DNA of 64,000 nucleotides from Bacteroidales bacterium M7 (GTDB lineage: Bacteria > Bacteroidota > Bacteroidia > Bacteroidales > Muribaculaceae): NCBI GenBank assembly GCA_001689515.1, contig LUJR01000009.1, forward strand, positions 262,565 to 326,564. The letters are read 5' to 3'. Below, in pieces: positions 26,524-35,413 of this stretch (positions are counted from its first letter, which is position 1; each line of letters opens with the position of its first letter). Position numbers and translations under genes: made by a program. Under the pieces are notes generated by a model, which was not told the DNA's origin, ran no database searches, and saw nothing but the letters and a program-made list of their open reading frames with translations.

Positions 26524-28419
26524 ATGAATTTAGCTTCATTTGATATATTTGACACTGCTTTAGTGCGCCGTTGCGGACGTCCTGATATAATATGGCGGCT
26601 GATGGGCGCCAGATTATGGCAGGAAGATCATTCACAGGCTGAGGCATTCTATAACTGGCGTTCATGTGCCGAGAAGGGATCATTTGCTACGATTGACTCC
26701 ATATACTCGTCAACTGAGGCGGAGTGCTTTGCCCCATACACTGCTGAGGCACTTAAGCAGGCTGAGATGGAAGAGGAAAGCCGTCAACTTTGCGTCAATC
26801 CTCATGTGAAAGCAATTATAGATAATCACCGTGCCAAAGGTGACAGGATAATATTTATTTCCGACATGTATCTTCCGTCGGCTTTCCTTGCCGATATACT
26901 TAGGCGTGAAGGTTGTCTAAAGGGTGATGAGGAGGTGGTTGTGTCATGTGAGGCTGGTGCATGCAAGCATCAGCACGGCAAGCTTTATGCCGAAGTCGCA
27001 AAGTCAGACATAGCGCGTCAGGTTGACGGCTGGATGCACTATGGCGACAATCATTTCAGCGATGTCCGCTACGCCCGTAAGCAAGGCATAAAAGCCACGC
27101 ATGTGACAGCTCCCTTTACTGACACGGAGCAGCATTGGATAGACATGGCATCATCGCTAAGAAACGGGTGGCAGATGTCGGCACTGGCAGGTATAGCGCG
27201 TAATGCACGTCTTAGATTCGGTGATACAGCAGCAGTACGACTGGCTGCAGATTTTGTAGCTCCGGCATATATACCTTATATGCAGTTCGTTATCGAGGAA
27301 GCTAAACGCAAGGGCATAAAGAAGCTCTATTTCCTCAACCGTGACAGTTACATTTTGCTGAAGATAGCCGAACAGCTCCCACACGAGGGTATAGACCTGC
27401 GTTACCTTTACGTATCGCGTCGATCGCTGATGGTGCCGTATCTGAGAGAATGCCGTGATGAGGATTATATTGCTATAGCTGACCGTAATAATCTCATAGG
27501 GCGCGATTCAGATCATCTGCTGTGGCAGTTGCAATATACACGCGAACAATTGCAGAAAGAATATGGTGTGGAGTTGCCGTTTGTCCGTATTGTCAATGCT
27601 TCGCAGCAGCAGCAATTTATGGACACTCTGTTTCGCCATGACCGTTTTACTCCCGACTTCAAGAGGAGAGCAAACGGCCAGTTTGAACTTATCAAGGAAT
27701 ATTTCCGCCAGGAAGGGCTGCTCGATGGTGAAAAAACAGCTATGGTCGATGTCGGATGGCTCGGGACATCGCGTCTGATGATTAACCGTTTGCTCAAGGA
27801 TTCTGGAGGAGAACCCACCACATTTTTCTATATGGGAGTGCGCCGCGATGTGATTTCTCCATTAGAAGGAAATTACATATCATATTTCCAGCCGGGACAA
27901 CTTGACACTAACGCCACGGCTCTTATTGAGAACTACTTCTCCGCCTCCCCCTATCCGTCAGCCGGGGCATATGCACGGGATTCAGAGAGCGGAAAGATTA
28001 TACCCGTGTTCTCTGAAAATGGCTCTATGATGGAGACGCCGATAGTCAGAGCCAATGTCGAAGTGTCCTCAGCAATGGCGTCTCAGATCACACAGGCGCG
28101 TCTTGGTGACAGCAGTATACTGTTTCAATGGGCTGCCGATTCGCTTGATACTGTCTCTCATCTCAAAGCCGACGATATCGACTTCACCCCTCTGCTTGAG
28201 GCAGATGCCTTTGATGGGAATCCTACGGCGAAAAAGCTCTCAGTCATAGAGGTATTTAAGATTGCGTTTTTGGGAGACCATGTCACTATATTCGAACCAG
28301 CCAGTCTACGATTGAGTCTTGGCAGAAGTTTTGCAAATAAAGTGATGTCACTCAACAGGCATAGTGCAAGACTCAGACGCTACTTATATAAATTGAAGAC
28401 TGGATTCAGGGGTGCTTGA
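26524..28419 (+). CDS. HAD-like protein of polysaccharide loci (COG5610-type), two-domain
   Basis: A 631-residue protein. Residues 1 to about 215 form a haloacid-dehalogenase-like domain: motif I is SFDIFDTALVRR (nucleophile Asp7, with Phe in place of the usual second Asp), motif II is RIIFISDMYLPS, and motif IV is HYGDNHFSDV. The rest (about 230-631) is a second domain with LYFLNRDSYILL and VDVGWLGTSRLMI, as seen in large HAD-family proteins of surface-glycan clusters. Biochemistry is not established as far as I know; a phosphatase, phosphotransfer or structural role in glycan assembly is inference. It follows a dispersed repeat by 15 bases. Confidence 0.7.
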   Translation: MNLASFDIFDTALVRRCGRPDIIWRLMGARLWQEDHSQAEAFYNWRSCAEKGSFATIDSIYSSTEAECFAPYTAEALKQAEMEEESRQLCVNPHVKAIIDNHRAKGDRIIFISDMYLPSAFLADILRREGCLKGDEEVVVSCEAGACKHQHGKLYAEVAKSDIARQVDGWMHYGDNHFSDVRYARKQGIKATHVTAPFTDTEQHWIDMASSLRNGWQMSALAGIARNARLRFGDTAAVRLAADFVAPAYIPYMQFVIEEAKRKGIKKLYFLNRDSYILLKIAEQLPHEGIDLRYLYVSRRSLMVPYLRECRDEDYIAIADRNNLIGRDSDHLLWQLQYTREQLQKEYGVELPFVRIVNASQQQQFMDTLFRHDRFTPDFKRRANGQFELIKEYFRQEGLLDGEKTAMVDVGWLGTSRLMINRLLKDSGGEPTTFFYMGVRRDVISPLEGNYISYFQPGQLDTNATALIENYFSASPYPSAGAYARDSESGKIIPVFSENGSMMETPIVRANVEVSSAMASQITQARLGDSSILFQWAADSLDTVSHLKADDIDFTPLLEADAFDGNPTAKKLSVIEVFKIAFLGDHVTIFEPASLRLSLGRSFANKVMSLNRHSARLRRYLYKLKTGFRGA

Positions 28420-28428
28420 AATTTAGGC

Positions 28429-29289
28429 ATGATAGGCGTAGTAATTCTCAATTATAATTCGATGTCGGATACTCTAAAGTGTATCGAGTATCTGACAAAG
28501 CAGACAGGTGTGGATCTTGACATCATCGTCATTGACAATGCATCTGCATCTCAGCATGATGTAGATGCGTTGAGAACGGCTTGTGATGTCAAAAACATCA
28601 GATTTCGGGCTGAGCAGCACAATAGAGGATACAATGCTGGCAACAACGTAGGCATCCGCATGGCTTTAGAGGATGGTTGCGATGCCGTGATGATTGCTAA
28701 TCCGGATATGGAGTTTCATGACACTGGATATATTGCGACTCTTTACCACGAACTGATGAGCCGTCAGGATTGCGCGGCTATCAGTGGGGCTATAGTTTCT
28801 CCGGAAGGTCGATTTCAGACACCTATGAAACGAGATGACTCATGGGTTGCCAGTTTGTCGTGGATACGTGATATAATAGGTCTGCGTAAGAAGTCTCAAG
28901 GAGATTGCGATGATTTCATAGATAATCCTGAGAACTCACATCAGTGTCATAAACTCAGCGGATGCTGTCTGATGCTTCGCAGTGATTATCTTATGGCTCA
29001 TGGGCTTTTTGATGAGAATCTGTTTCTGTACTGCGAAGAATCGGTCTTGTCACGTCAGATAGAATCTGCTGGTCGTACAATGTATTATACCCCTGAAGTT
29101 CAAGCAGTGCATCGCCATGTGTCAGATGAAAAAGGAGATCCTCGTCCTCGTTTCCGTCATTGGCGTGATTCTCGGCTTTATTTCATACGCCATTATAGCA
29201 GTTGGCCATGGTATGGACGCATGCTGGCTGCATTGTCTTTTAGAGTATATGCTTTCTTAATGATATCTATTAACAGTATCCGACGATGA
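28429..29289 (+). CDS. Glycosyltransferase family 2 (rhamnosyltransferase-like)
   Basis: A 286-residue GT-A enzyme: IGVVILNYNSMSDTLKCIEY, DIIVIDNASA, NRGYNAGNNVGIRMAL, VMIANPDMEF, and CYLMLR-type acceptor-side blocks (SGCCLMLRSDYL, ENLFLYCEE). The NAGNN and NPD motifs are typical of the WcaA/rhamnosyltransferase branch of GT2. Its stop overlaps the next start (ATGA). Confidence 0.82.
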   Translation: MIGVVILNYNSMSDTLKCIEYLTKQTGVDLDIIVIDNASASQHDVDALRTACDVKNIRFRAEQHNRGYNAGNNVGIRMALEDGCDAVMIANPDMEFHDTGYIATLYHELMSRQDCAAISGAIVSPEGRFQTPMKRDDSWVASLSWIRDIIGLRKKSQGDCDDFIDNPENSHQCHKLSGCCLMLRSDYLMAHGLFDENLFLYCEESVLSRQIESAGRTMYYTPEVQAVHRHVSDEKGDPRPRFRHWRDSRLYFIRHYSSWPWYGRMLAALSFRVYAFLMISINSIRR

Positions 29290-30050
29290 AAAAAACAACT
29301 GGTATATCATTGCTGTGCTGTTATAATGACATGACAGAGGCCCGGCATATGTTGCTGGATTCGATAGATTCAATCATGGGGGATTTGCCATTTGAGTTGG
29401 ACGTGCACATGATTGACTCAAAAGCAAAGGGTTATAAGTCTGCGGCGGAAGCATATAATAAAGAGGTCGCATTGCATCGTGATGATTTAAAAGATATTCT
29501 TGTATTCTGTCATCAGGATATAAGTTTTCCGGACTCCCGATTGCTGTGTCGTATATATGATGATCTGACCTTTGAGCCGTCTCAGATTCTCGGTGTTGCA
29601 GGTATGCCGTCAGATGGTAGTCCGGTGTCTAATCTGAAATATAAGTCTGATGATGGATATATAACCCGACGTCAACTTTCTGATAAGACTGCCGTGGTTA
29701 CCCTTGATGAATGTCTGATAGCCATGCACAAAGACGTATTTATGTCAATGAAATTTGATGAGAATATTCTGAAACATTGGCATCTCTATGCTGTAGACAT
29801 ATGTTATAATGCCAGGCTTAATCATGGGGTAGCATCATATGTCCTGCCAGAGATGACATATCATAAATATTCGGCAGACAAGGGGCAGGGGACCGATAAT
29901 ACTTTCTTATGCGAGATTAACAATCTTGCCACCAAGTACAAAAACAAAGTAGATGTTATCCGTACGCCATGTTATATTTTGCCGACATCTTTCTTCCCAC
30001 GATGGAGGCAGCTGTTGCGGACTATGGCGAAAAATCTGATTGGTAGATGA
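29286..30050 (+). CDS. Glycosyltransferase-like protein (PF13712-type GT-A)
   Basis: A 254-residue protein. The core features are GYKSAAEAYNKEV, ILVFCHQDISFPDSRLL and VVTLDECLIAMHKDVF. The FCHQDI block stands where GT2 enzymes carry the DxD, and this pattern is that of the small family Glyco_tranf_2_5. Its activity is not certain. It is coupled to its neighbours on both sides by 4-base overlaps. Confidence 0.65.
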   Translation: MKKTTGISLLCCYNDMTEARHMLLDSIDSIMGDLPFELDVHMIDSKAKGYKSAAEAYNKEVALHRDDLKDILVFCHQDISFPDSRLLCRIYDDLTFEPSQILGVAGMPSDGSPVSNLKYKSDDGYITRRQLSDKTAVVTLDECLIAMHKDVFMSMKFDENILKHWHLYAVDICYNARLNHGVASYVLPEMTYHKYSADKGQGTDNTFLCEINNLATKYKNKVDVIRTPCYILPTSFFPRWRQLLRTMAKNLIGR

Positions 30051-31108
30051 ATGCCATGCCTCAGACCATCAATACCTCAAATCGCCGTCTGGCATACTTA
30101 GATATAGCCAAAGGTGTGGCGATTGTCAGTATCGTCCTGCTGCATTTTGCCACAGGCTTTATCCCTCCTTATGTCAATGTGTTTATCAGTTCGTATATGA
30201 TAAGCATGTTTTATGTCACATCAGGCTGGGTCAATGCCATGCAGACCCAGCAGCCGTTTAAGGTCTTTCTCCGTAAGCGTTGGCATCAGCTCGGAGTCCC
30301 GTATATTGCCTGGACGCTTATAATACTCGCTTTTGATCTTATCTTGTGGATTTTCGGTTACTACGATACTTACTTCATAGCTCGCGAGGTCTATAAATCT
30401 GTAGTGTTGCGAGGTATCGGCACACTATGGTTTCTCCCCGCATTGTTTGGCGGTGAAATCCTGTGGTGGTGGACGAGGCAAAAGCATCCTCTTTTAAGAG
30501 GTCTGATTATGATTCTTATCGTAGGAGCAATAGTGCTATCTTATGGATATGTTCTTGGTCCGAGGGAGACTCTCAAAGCCAGTATCATTGATGCTCCATT
30601 CCGTGTAATACTCAATGTTTCCACAGCTTGGATTGGAGTTGCCGCTGGATTCTGTTTTAATCACTATGTCTTAAGATGGATTCAGAATCGACATCAGATT
30701 ACCGTCTTCATAACCGGCCTGCTGATAGCTTTGGCTGGATGGTATCTCGCATTATGGACGCCGTTTCCTCGTTTATGGAGTTTTGGAGCTCCGTTGCTTG
30801 AACCGATAGGATTGATATTGATCATAATGTCAGTGGAGACCAGTCCAATATGGCGATATTTCCATTATTGGGGACGTAATTCTATGGCTTTGATGGTGAC
30901 CCATTTCAGTATATTGATTGTGCTGTGTGATGTTGCAGTCCGGCTTATTTGCGGACATCCCATGAAGGGTGGCTGGATTGCTTTTTCATTGTTTTGTGTG
31001 ACCATGATTGCCGAATATTTTATAGCGGAGTGGTTGTCACGCAGATATCCGAAAATTTTAGGAATCAGAAAAAATAAATCAAACTGTTCGCAAGATAAAA
31101 CAATATAA
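30047..31108 (+). CDS. Membrane acyltransferase (acyltransferase 3 family)
   Basis: A 353-residue multi-pass membrane protein. LAYLDIAKGVAIVSIVLLHF is the acyltransferase-3 signature with its helix-1 histidine. FYVTSGWVNAM, GIGTLWFLPALFGGE and WGRNSMALMVTHFSI follow. It resembles sugar O-acetyltransferases such as fucose-4-O-acetyltransferase. It is the second of three acyltransferases here. ATG 30047 overlaps the upstream stop; ATG 30056 is an alternative. Confidence 0.78.
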   Translation: MNAMPQTINTSNRRLAYLDIAKGVAIVSIVLLHFATGFIPPYVNVFISSYMISMFYVTSGWVNAMQTQQPFKVFLRKRWHQLGVPYIAWTLIILAFDLILWIFGYYDTYFIAREVYKSVVLRGIGTLWFLPALFGGEILWWWTRQKHPLLRGLIMILIVGAIVLSYGYVLGPRETLKASIIDAPFRVILNVSTAWIGVAAGFCFNHYVLRWIQNRHQITVFITGLLIALAGWYLALWTPFPRLWSFGAPLLEPIGLILIIMSVETSPIWRYFHYWGRNSMALMVTHFSILIVLCDVAVRLICGHPMKGGWIAFSLFCVTMIAEYFIAEWLSRRYPKILGIRKNKSNCSQDKTI

Positions 31109-31125
31109 TGCTATTATAACGTCAT

Positions 31126-32427
31126 ATGACCTATATTTCAGTCTTTTTTTCCAGAATCTGGCATTTTATAAAGGGCTTTTTCCAGCTGAAAAACTATAAC
31201 TGGACAAATGCTGTCCTGTTCATGATAGTACTGATGGTAATCCAGTATTATCCATTGGAGGGCAGTGCGGGCGTCAGTCCTGTAAAAGTCGCGATGATGG
31301 CAGTGATGCCTATAATATTCCTTGCCAATTTCAATATCAACAAAGCGGTTGTTTTTGGCAGCATGTATTGGCTTTGGATTTTTTATACCGCTTACTTTCT
31401 ACATCCCTCAACGTTTAGATCAAGCACTATCATGTATAGTGCCATGTTTGTCGTGACATTCATGGTATTTTATACCCTGATTTACAATAAACATGTTCTG
31501 AGCATAGACATATTCATTAACTTTATCAGAGGATTTATTTATGCGTACACAGGTCTGGCAATAATCCAGACGTTGCTGCATATTGTAGGTATATGGAATC
31601 TTTCGTGGATGAATATGCTTATGTGGATTGGAGAGGAGACCGGCCAACGTGTAAACAGCCTTTCGCAGGAACCATCGACATTCGGGCGCACACTATGGGT
31701 GCTTTATTATGCATATTTGAAATGTAATGAATACCTCCAAGGCTCTAAGGTGACCATTTTACAGGCATTCAGAGGTCGCCATCTCGTTATTTCTCTATGC
31801 GTATTGCTTGATACGGCTCTAATGGGGTCTGCTACGGCCTTTATTTGCATGGGTGTTGTATCCATCTATTTTTTGAGAGGTTACTATTTTCTCTTGATGT
31901 TGCCTATTTTCACCGGCATATTTTTCATAATGAGAAATGCGGAGATAAAACATTTTGAGCGTGTCGTAGCGATAGCCCAGGCTGCATCTACGATGAATGC
32001 CTCAGAAATACGTAATACTGATTCCTCTGCTAATGTACGTGTTGCTCCATTGATTAACACTGTGAATAGTTTGACAACAGAGATAGAGGATGAAATTTTT
32101 TGGATAGGGAACGGTTGTGATTATTCGGCGCAATTCCGTTATCATGCTGAATTACGAAAGATAGGTGATATAGATGATTATGGTTTTGTTGCATATCTTC
32201 TTAGCTTAGTGCTGGTGTTTGGCTGTTGTATTCGGTTCCGTTCCATTGCGGCAATAATGTTCTTTTTAGGAGTCGGGGGTGGTACCACTAACATAGCCTA
32301 TCTATGGGGACTGCTTTACATACTGAGTGCTACACGGTATTTTTATGACCAAAATCAGCTCGGATTATTGTCAACTGGATGTGGCCAGTATGGTGCCATA
32401 GAATTAGATGAGAAGGAAGAAGATTGA
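31126..32427 (+). CDS. Probable polysaccharide polymerase (Wzy-like)
   Basis: A 433-residue membrane protein with about ten to twelve hydrophobic segments, a large polar loop (about residues 275-345) between late helices, and RVNSLSQEPSTFGRTLW, the kind of periplasmic loop found in Wzy/O-antigen polymerases and ligases. Such proteins have little sequence conservation, so the call rests on topology, this loop and the presence of a Wzx-type flippase in the same operon. It is A/T-rich compared with housekeeping genes. An O-antigen ligase is the alternative. Confidence 0.62.
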   Translation: MTYISVFFSRIWHFIKGFFQLKNYNWTNAVLFMIVLMVIQYYPLEGSAGVSPVKVAMMAVMPIIFLANFNINKAVVFGSMYWLWIFYTAYFLHPSTFRSSTIMYSAMFVVTFMVFYTLIYNKHVLSIDIFINFIRGFIYAYTGLAIIQTLLHIVGIWNLSWMNMLMWIGEETGQRVNSLSQEPSTFGRTLWVLYYAYLKCNEYLQGSKVTILQAFRGRHLVISLCVLLDTALMGSATAFICMGVVSIYFLRGYYFLLMLPIFTGIFFIMRNAEIKHFERVVAIAQAASTMNASEIRNTDSSANVRVAPLINTVNSLTTEIEDEIFWIGNGCDYSAQFRYHAELRKIGDIDDYGFVAYLLSLVLVFGCCIRFRSIAAIMFFLGVGGGTTNIAYLWGLLYILSATRYFYDQNQLGLLSTGCGQYGAIELDEKEED

Positions 32428-32454
32428 ATTGTAATCAAAACATGTTTATGATAT

Positions 32455-33402
32455 ATGAAACCCATAGCATTTTTTGATCGGCACCGTAAATGGAACAATA
32501 AACGCAATCGCATCCTTGACAAGGTCAGATTCTATTCCATATATAATCTGATATGGGATGTGATTGCTAATGTCTATCTTAAGTGTTATTTTTATTTTAC
32601 AAAATCCAGATTTTATCTTTCGCGTCCAGATGCGATTCGTTGTTCTGATGTAATTATATCATTTACATCATATCCGAAAAGAATAGGCTATGTATGGCAG
32701 ACCGTAGAATCATTGTTAAGACAGTCGGCATTACCAGAACGTATAATATTGTATCTTTCCGAAGACCAATTCCCGAAAGGAAACAAAAATCTTCCGACAA
32801 GATTATTGAATCTCATGTCGAGAGGTTTGGAAATTAAGTTCGTAGAAGGAGATTTGCGTTCGCATAAGAAATATTTCTATGCGATGCAAGAGTTTTATGA
32901 TAAAACCATAATCACCGTAGATGATGATTGCCTTTATCCTGAGGACATTATACAGACATTATGGGAGACACATTGCGAATACCCGGATGCTGTGGTCGGA
33001 AACCGTGCAAAGCACGTCTATTCTATGATTCCTCGCTATGAACACTGGCCTGCTGTGGATCATAGGATGAAATCATTTGATCTGCTTTTTGTCGGGTGTG
33101 CTGGAATATTATATCCTCCGCATACCTTACATTCGGATGTGTTTGATATTCCTTTAATTCGACGGCTTGCTTTCTCGGCTGATGATATATGGTTGTCGTG
33201 TATGGGGCGTCTTAAGAAAACCCCGATGGTATTTACTGGATATGATTATCATCATCTTCGTACACTTATTCCTGCTGACACTCCATTGTTTGATGCCAAT
33301 GCTAAGGGTGGAGGTAACCAGCAAACTGTGGATAATCTGAATAGCTATTATTTAAAAACTATAGGAAAAAGACCATTTGTGGATATGGTAGGAATCAATT
33401 GA
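32455..33402 (+). CDS. Glycosyltransferase, GT-A fold, unclassified
   Basis: A 315-residue protein. The motifs VIISFTSYPKRIGYVWQTVE, RIILYLSEDQFP and TIITVDDDCLYPEDIIQTL suggest a GT-A nucleotide-sugar site with the metal-binding Asp cluster in DDD. It lacks the usual VIVPVYN start of GT2. FSADDIWLSC may be the acceptor-side acidic block. The gene is A/T-rich and follows the putative polymerase by 27 bases. Confidence 0.65.
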   Translation: MKPIAFFDRHRKWNNKRNRILDKVRFYSIYNLIWDVIANVYLKCYFYFTKSRFYLSRPDAIRCSDVIISFTSYPKRIGYVWQTVESLLRQSALPERIILYLSEDQFPKGNKNLPTRLLNLMSRGLEIKFVEGDLRSHKKYFYAMQEFYDKTIITVDDDCLYPEDIIQTLWETHCEYPDAVVGNRAKHVYSMIPRYEHWPAVDHRMKSFDLLFVGCAGILYPPHTLHSDVFDIPLIRRLAFSADDIWLSCMGRLKKTPMVFTGYDYHHLRTLIPADTPLFDANAKGGGNQQTVDNLNSYYLKTIGKRPFVDMVGIN

Positions 33403-33434
33403 TTTCAGATTTCGTTTGCGAGCTAAATATTGAT

Positions 33435-34421
33435 ATGGGAACAAATGTAGAAAGACCTCGATTAAAATACATGGATCTTGCGAAAGGAATATGTATGATT
33501 CTGTTGATATTCAGTCATATAGGTTTTATGTGGGATCACTATGTCATTTATTATTTTTATTTTCCTGTATTTCTGGTGTTATCGGGTTTTTTTCTTTCAT
33601 TTGATGTTGATATAAGAAAATTCATTGTAAACAGGTTTAATAAACTGGTTATACCCTTCTTGTTTTTTTATTTATTGTCTTACTTGTTGTTTTATCTGGG
33701 CATTGCACTGTTCCCCGATGTCATGTTGACTGAAGCACGTGGAGTATTAGACATGTTCACTCAACGCCAATGGTTTAATGGCCCGCTTTGGTATTTGTTA
33801 TGCCTTTTCTGGACTAGTATTTGGCTGTTCATGATATGTAGGTTGATCCAAAGTGTAGATTTGCAAATATTAGCGGTATTATTCATAGGCTCGATAGGTG
33901 CTACCTTAGGGCAGAAATATATATTTATACCTCTAATGATAGATGTATCCTTTGCTGCGCTTCCTTTCCTATATTTAGGTTATCTTGTTAAAAATTTCCC
34001 ATTGCTGTATCCTAGTAAATACGACAAATATGATTTGCCTATAGGAATTTCTCTTTTCTGCCTCGTCATGTTGCTGTCATGGATTAAGCCTTATAATTGG
34101 ATTGGCTTCCACACGAATACTGTGGTAGGTAATTATTATTGGGCTCTTCTTGTAGCAACTCCTGCTGTTTTCTCTGTATTGTTTTTGTGTAAATCAATTA
34201 AAACAATTTCTTTTATTACTTTCTTTGGAGCATATTCTATTGTCCCTTTTTCTATTCACCATCTCATATACCGTCCAGTAATGGTTATGTTTGATTCTTT
34301 TTCGATTCCATACCCATTGTTTTTTACTGCGATAATTACAGTAGTGCTATCGGCTCTCATGATTCCTGTCATGATTAAATATATACCCTGGGCCATAGGA
34401 ATAAAAAAGGTAATCAGATAA
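33435..34421 (+). CDS. Membrane acyltransferase (acyltransferase 3 family)
   Basis: A 328-residue multi-pass membrane protein. The start is ATG 33435 (MGTNVERPRLKYMDLAKG); an in-frame TTG at 33399 overlaps the upstream gene and adds unlikely sequence. YMDLAKGICMILLIFSHIG is the catalytic first helix, then FLVLSGFFLSF and GPLWYLLCLFW. It is the third acyltransferase in the locus and one of its most A/T-rich genes. Confidence 0.77.
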   Translation: MGTNVERPRLKYMDLAKGICMILLIFSHIGFMWDHYVIYYFYFPVFLVLSGFFLSFDVDIRKFIVNRFNKLVIPFLFFYLLSYLLFYLGIALFPDVMLTEARGVLDMFTQRQWFNGPLWYLLCLFWTSIWLFMICRLIQSVDLQILAVLFIGSIGATLGQKYIFIPLMIDVSFAALPFLYLGYLVKNFPLLYPSKYDKYDLPIGISLFCLVMLLSWIKPYNWIGFHTNTVVGNYYWALLVATPAVFSVLFLCKSIKTISFITFFGAYSIVPFSIHHLIYRPVMVMFDSFSIPYPLFFTAIITVVLSALMIPVMIKYIPWAIGIKKVIR

Positions 34422-34444
34422 TATTAGATTGTATTTGTAAATAT

Positions 34445-35407
34445 ATGGATTTGACTTTAGCCATTTGCGTGTATAATAAAGAGGAGTGGATTGCAGAGAC
34501 TCTAGATAGTGTGATGTCGCAGACTGTCCATGATTTCCGGCTGCTCATCATAGACGATGCTTCTACTGACCGGTCAGTTGATGTAATAGAAGCATATTTC
34601 TGCCAATATCCACGTCAATATGATTTGATAAAGCTGGAGTCAAACCGTGGCATCGGTTATTGTCGCCATCTGGCTGAGCGGCAAGCTACTACTCGCTACC
34701 TGATGTTTCTTGATTCAGATGATGTCCTCTGTCCTACAGCTATAGCCCGGATGTGGACCAAACTGCAATCAGATAAGGATTTGATGGCTGTAGGATGTCA
34801 TCTGGCGTATGTAGATCAGAATACATCCCTAATAGGGGGCGGTCTGTATCTCGGTGCAGTGACTAAGGAAGAGTTTTACGACAAGGCATCGGCGTGCAAA
34901 CTCATCTTCATGCAGCCAACTGCGATTTATGACCGAGAAGCCGCTCTCAGAGTTGGTGGATTTTCTATTGATGGATTTCCTGAGGGGAAGCCGCGATATC
35001 AGGATTTTTGTGAGGATTTGGATCTATGGACGCGTATGAGCGACCTATATACCGAGGGCAAGGCGATCATCGTCATCCCTGAGGTCCTCGCGTACTACCG
35101 TAAGCTCGGTACTGGATTGTCATCTAATACTCTCCCTATGTTGCTCAAGATGAGGTGGGTGAAGCAATGTCTAATTAACCGCAGGGAGAACCGTACGCCG
35201 TTGTGTTTCAAGGACTGGTTGGCGCAGTATCCTTTATCGGATATGAAGAAATTGCGTAGAGAGGCAAAGGCCACGGACTATCTGCGGCGTGGAGCATTAC
35301 GTCTGCATCGTGGCAATCCAATAGGGGTGTTTGACGTTTTCTATAGTATATTCCTCAAACCAAGCTATTTCATGGATAAGCTGTATAAAAATCTCCTTAA
35401 TCGTTGA
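34445..35407 (+). CDS. Glycosyltransferase family 2
   Basis: A 320-residue GT-A enzyme: LTLAICVYNKEEWIAETLDS, LLIIDDASTDRS, NRGIGYCRHLAERQATTRYL, MFLDSDDVLCPTA and the acceptor-side CEDLDLWTRMS. It is followed after 6 bases by the kinase-like fusion gene. Sugar specificity cannot be read. Confidence 0.84.
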   Translation: MDLTLAICVYNKEEWIAETLDSVMSQTVHDFRLLIIDDASTDRSVDVIEAYFCQYPRQYDLIKLESNRGIGYCRHLAERQATTRYLMFLDSDDVLCPTAIARMWTKLQSDKDLMAVGCHLAYVDQNTSLIGGGLYLGAVTKEEFYDKASACKLIFMQPTAIYDREAALRVGGFSIDGFPEGKPRYQDFCEDLDLWTRMSDLYTEGKAIIVIPEVLAYYRKLGTGLSSNTLPMLLKMRWVKQCLINRRENRTPLCFKDWLAQYPLSDMKKLRREAKATDYLRRGALRLHRGNPIGVFDVFYSIFLKPSYFMDKLYKNLLNR

Positions 35408-35413
35408 TTTGCA

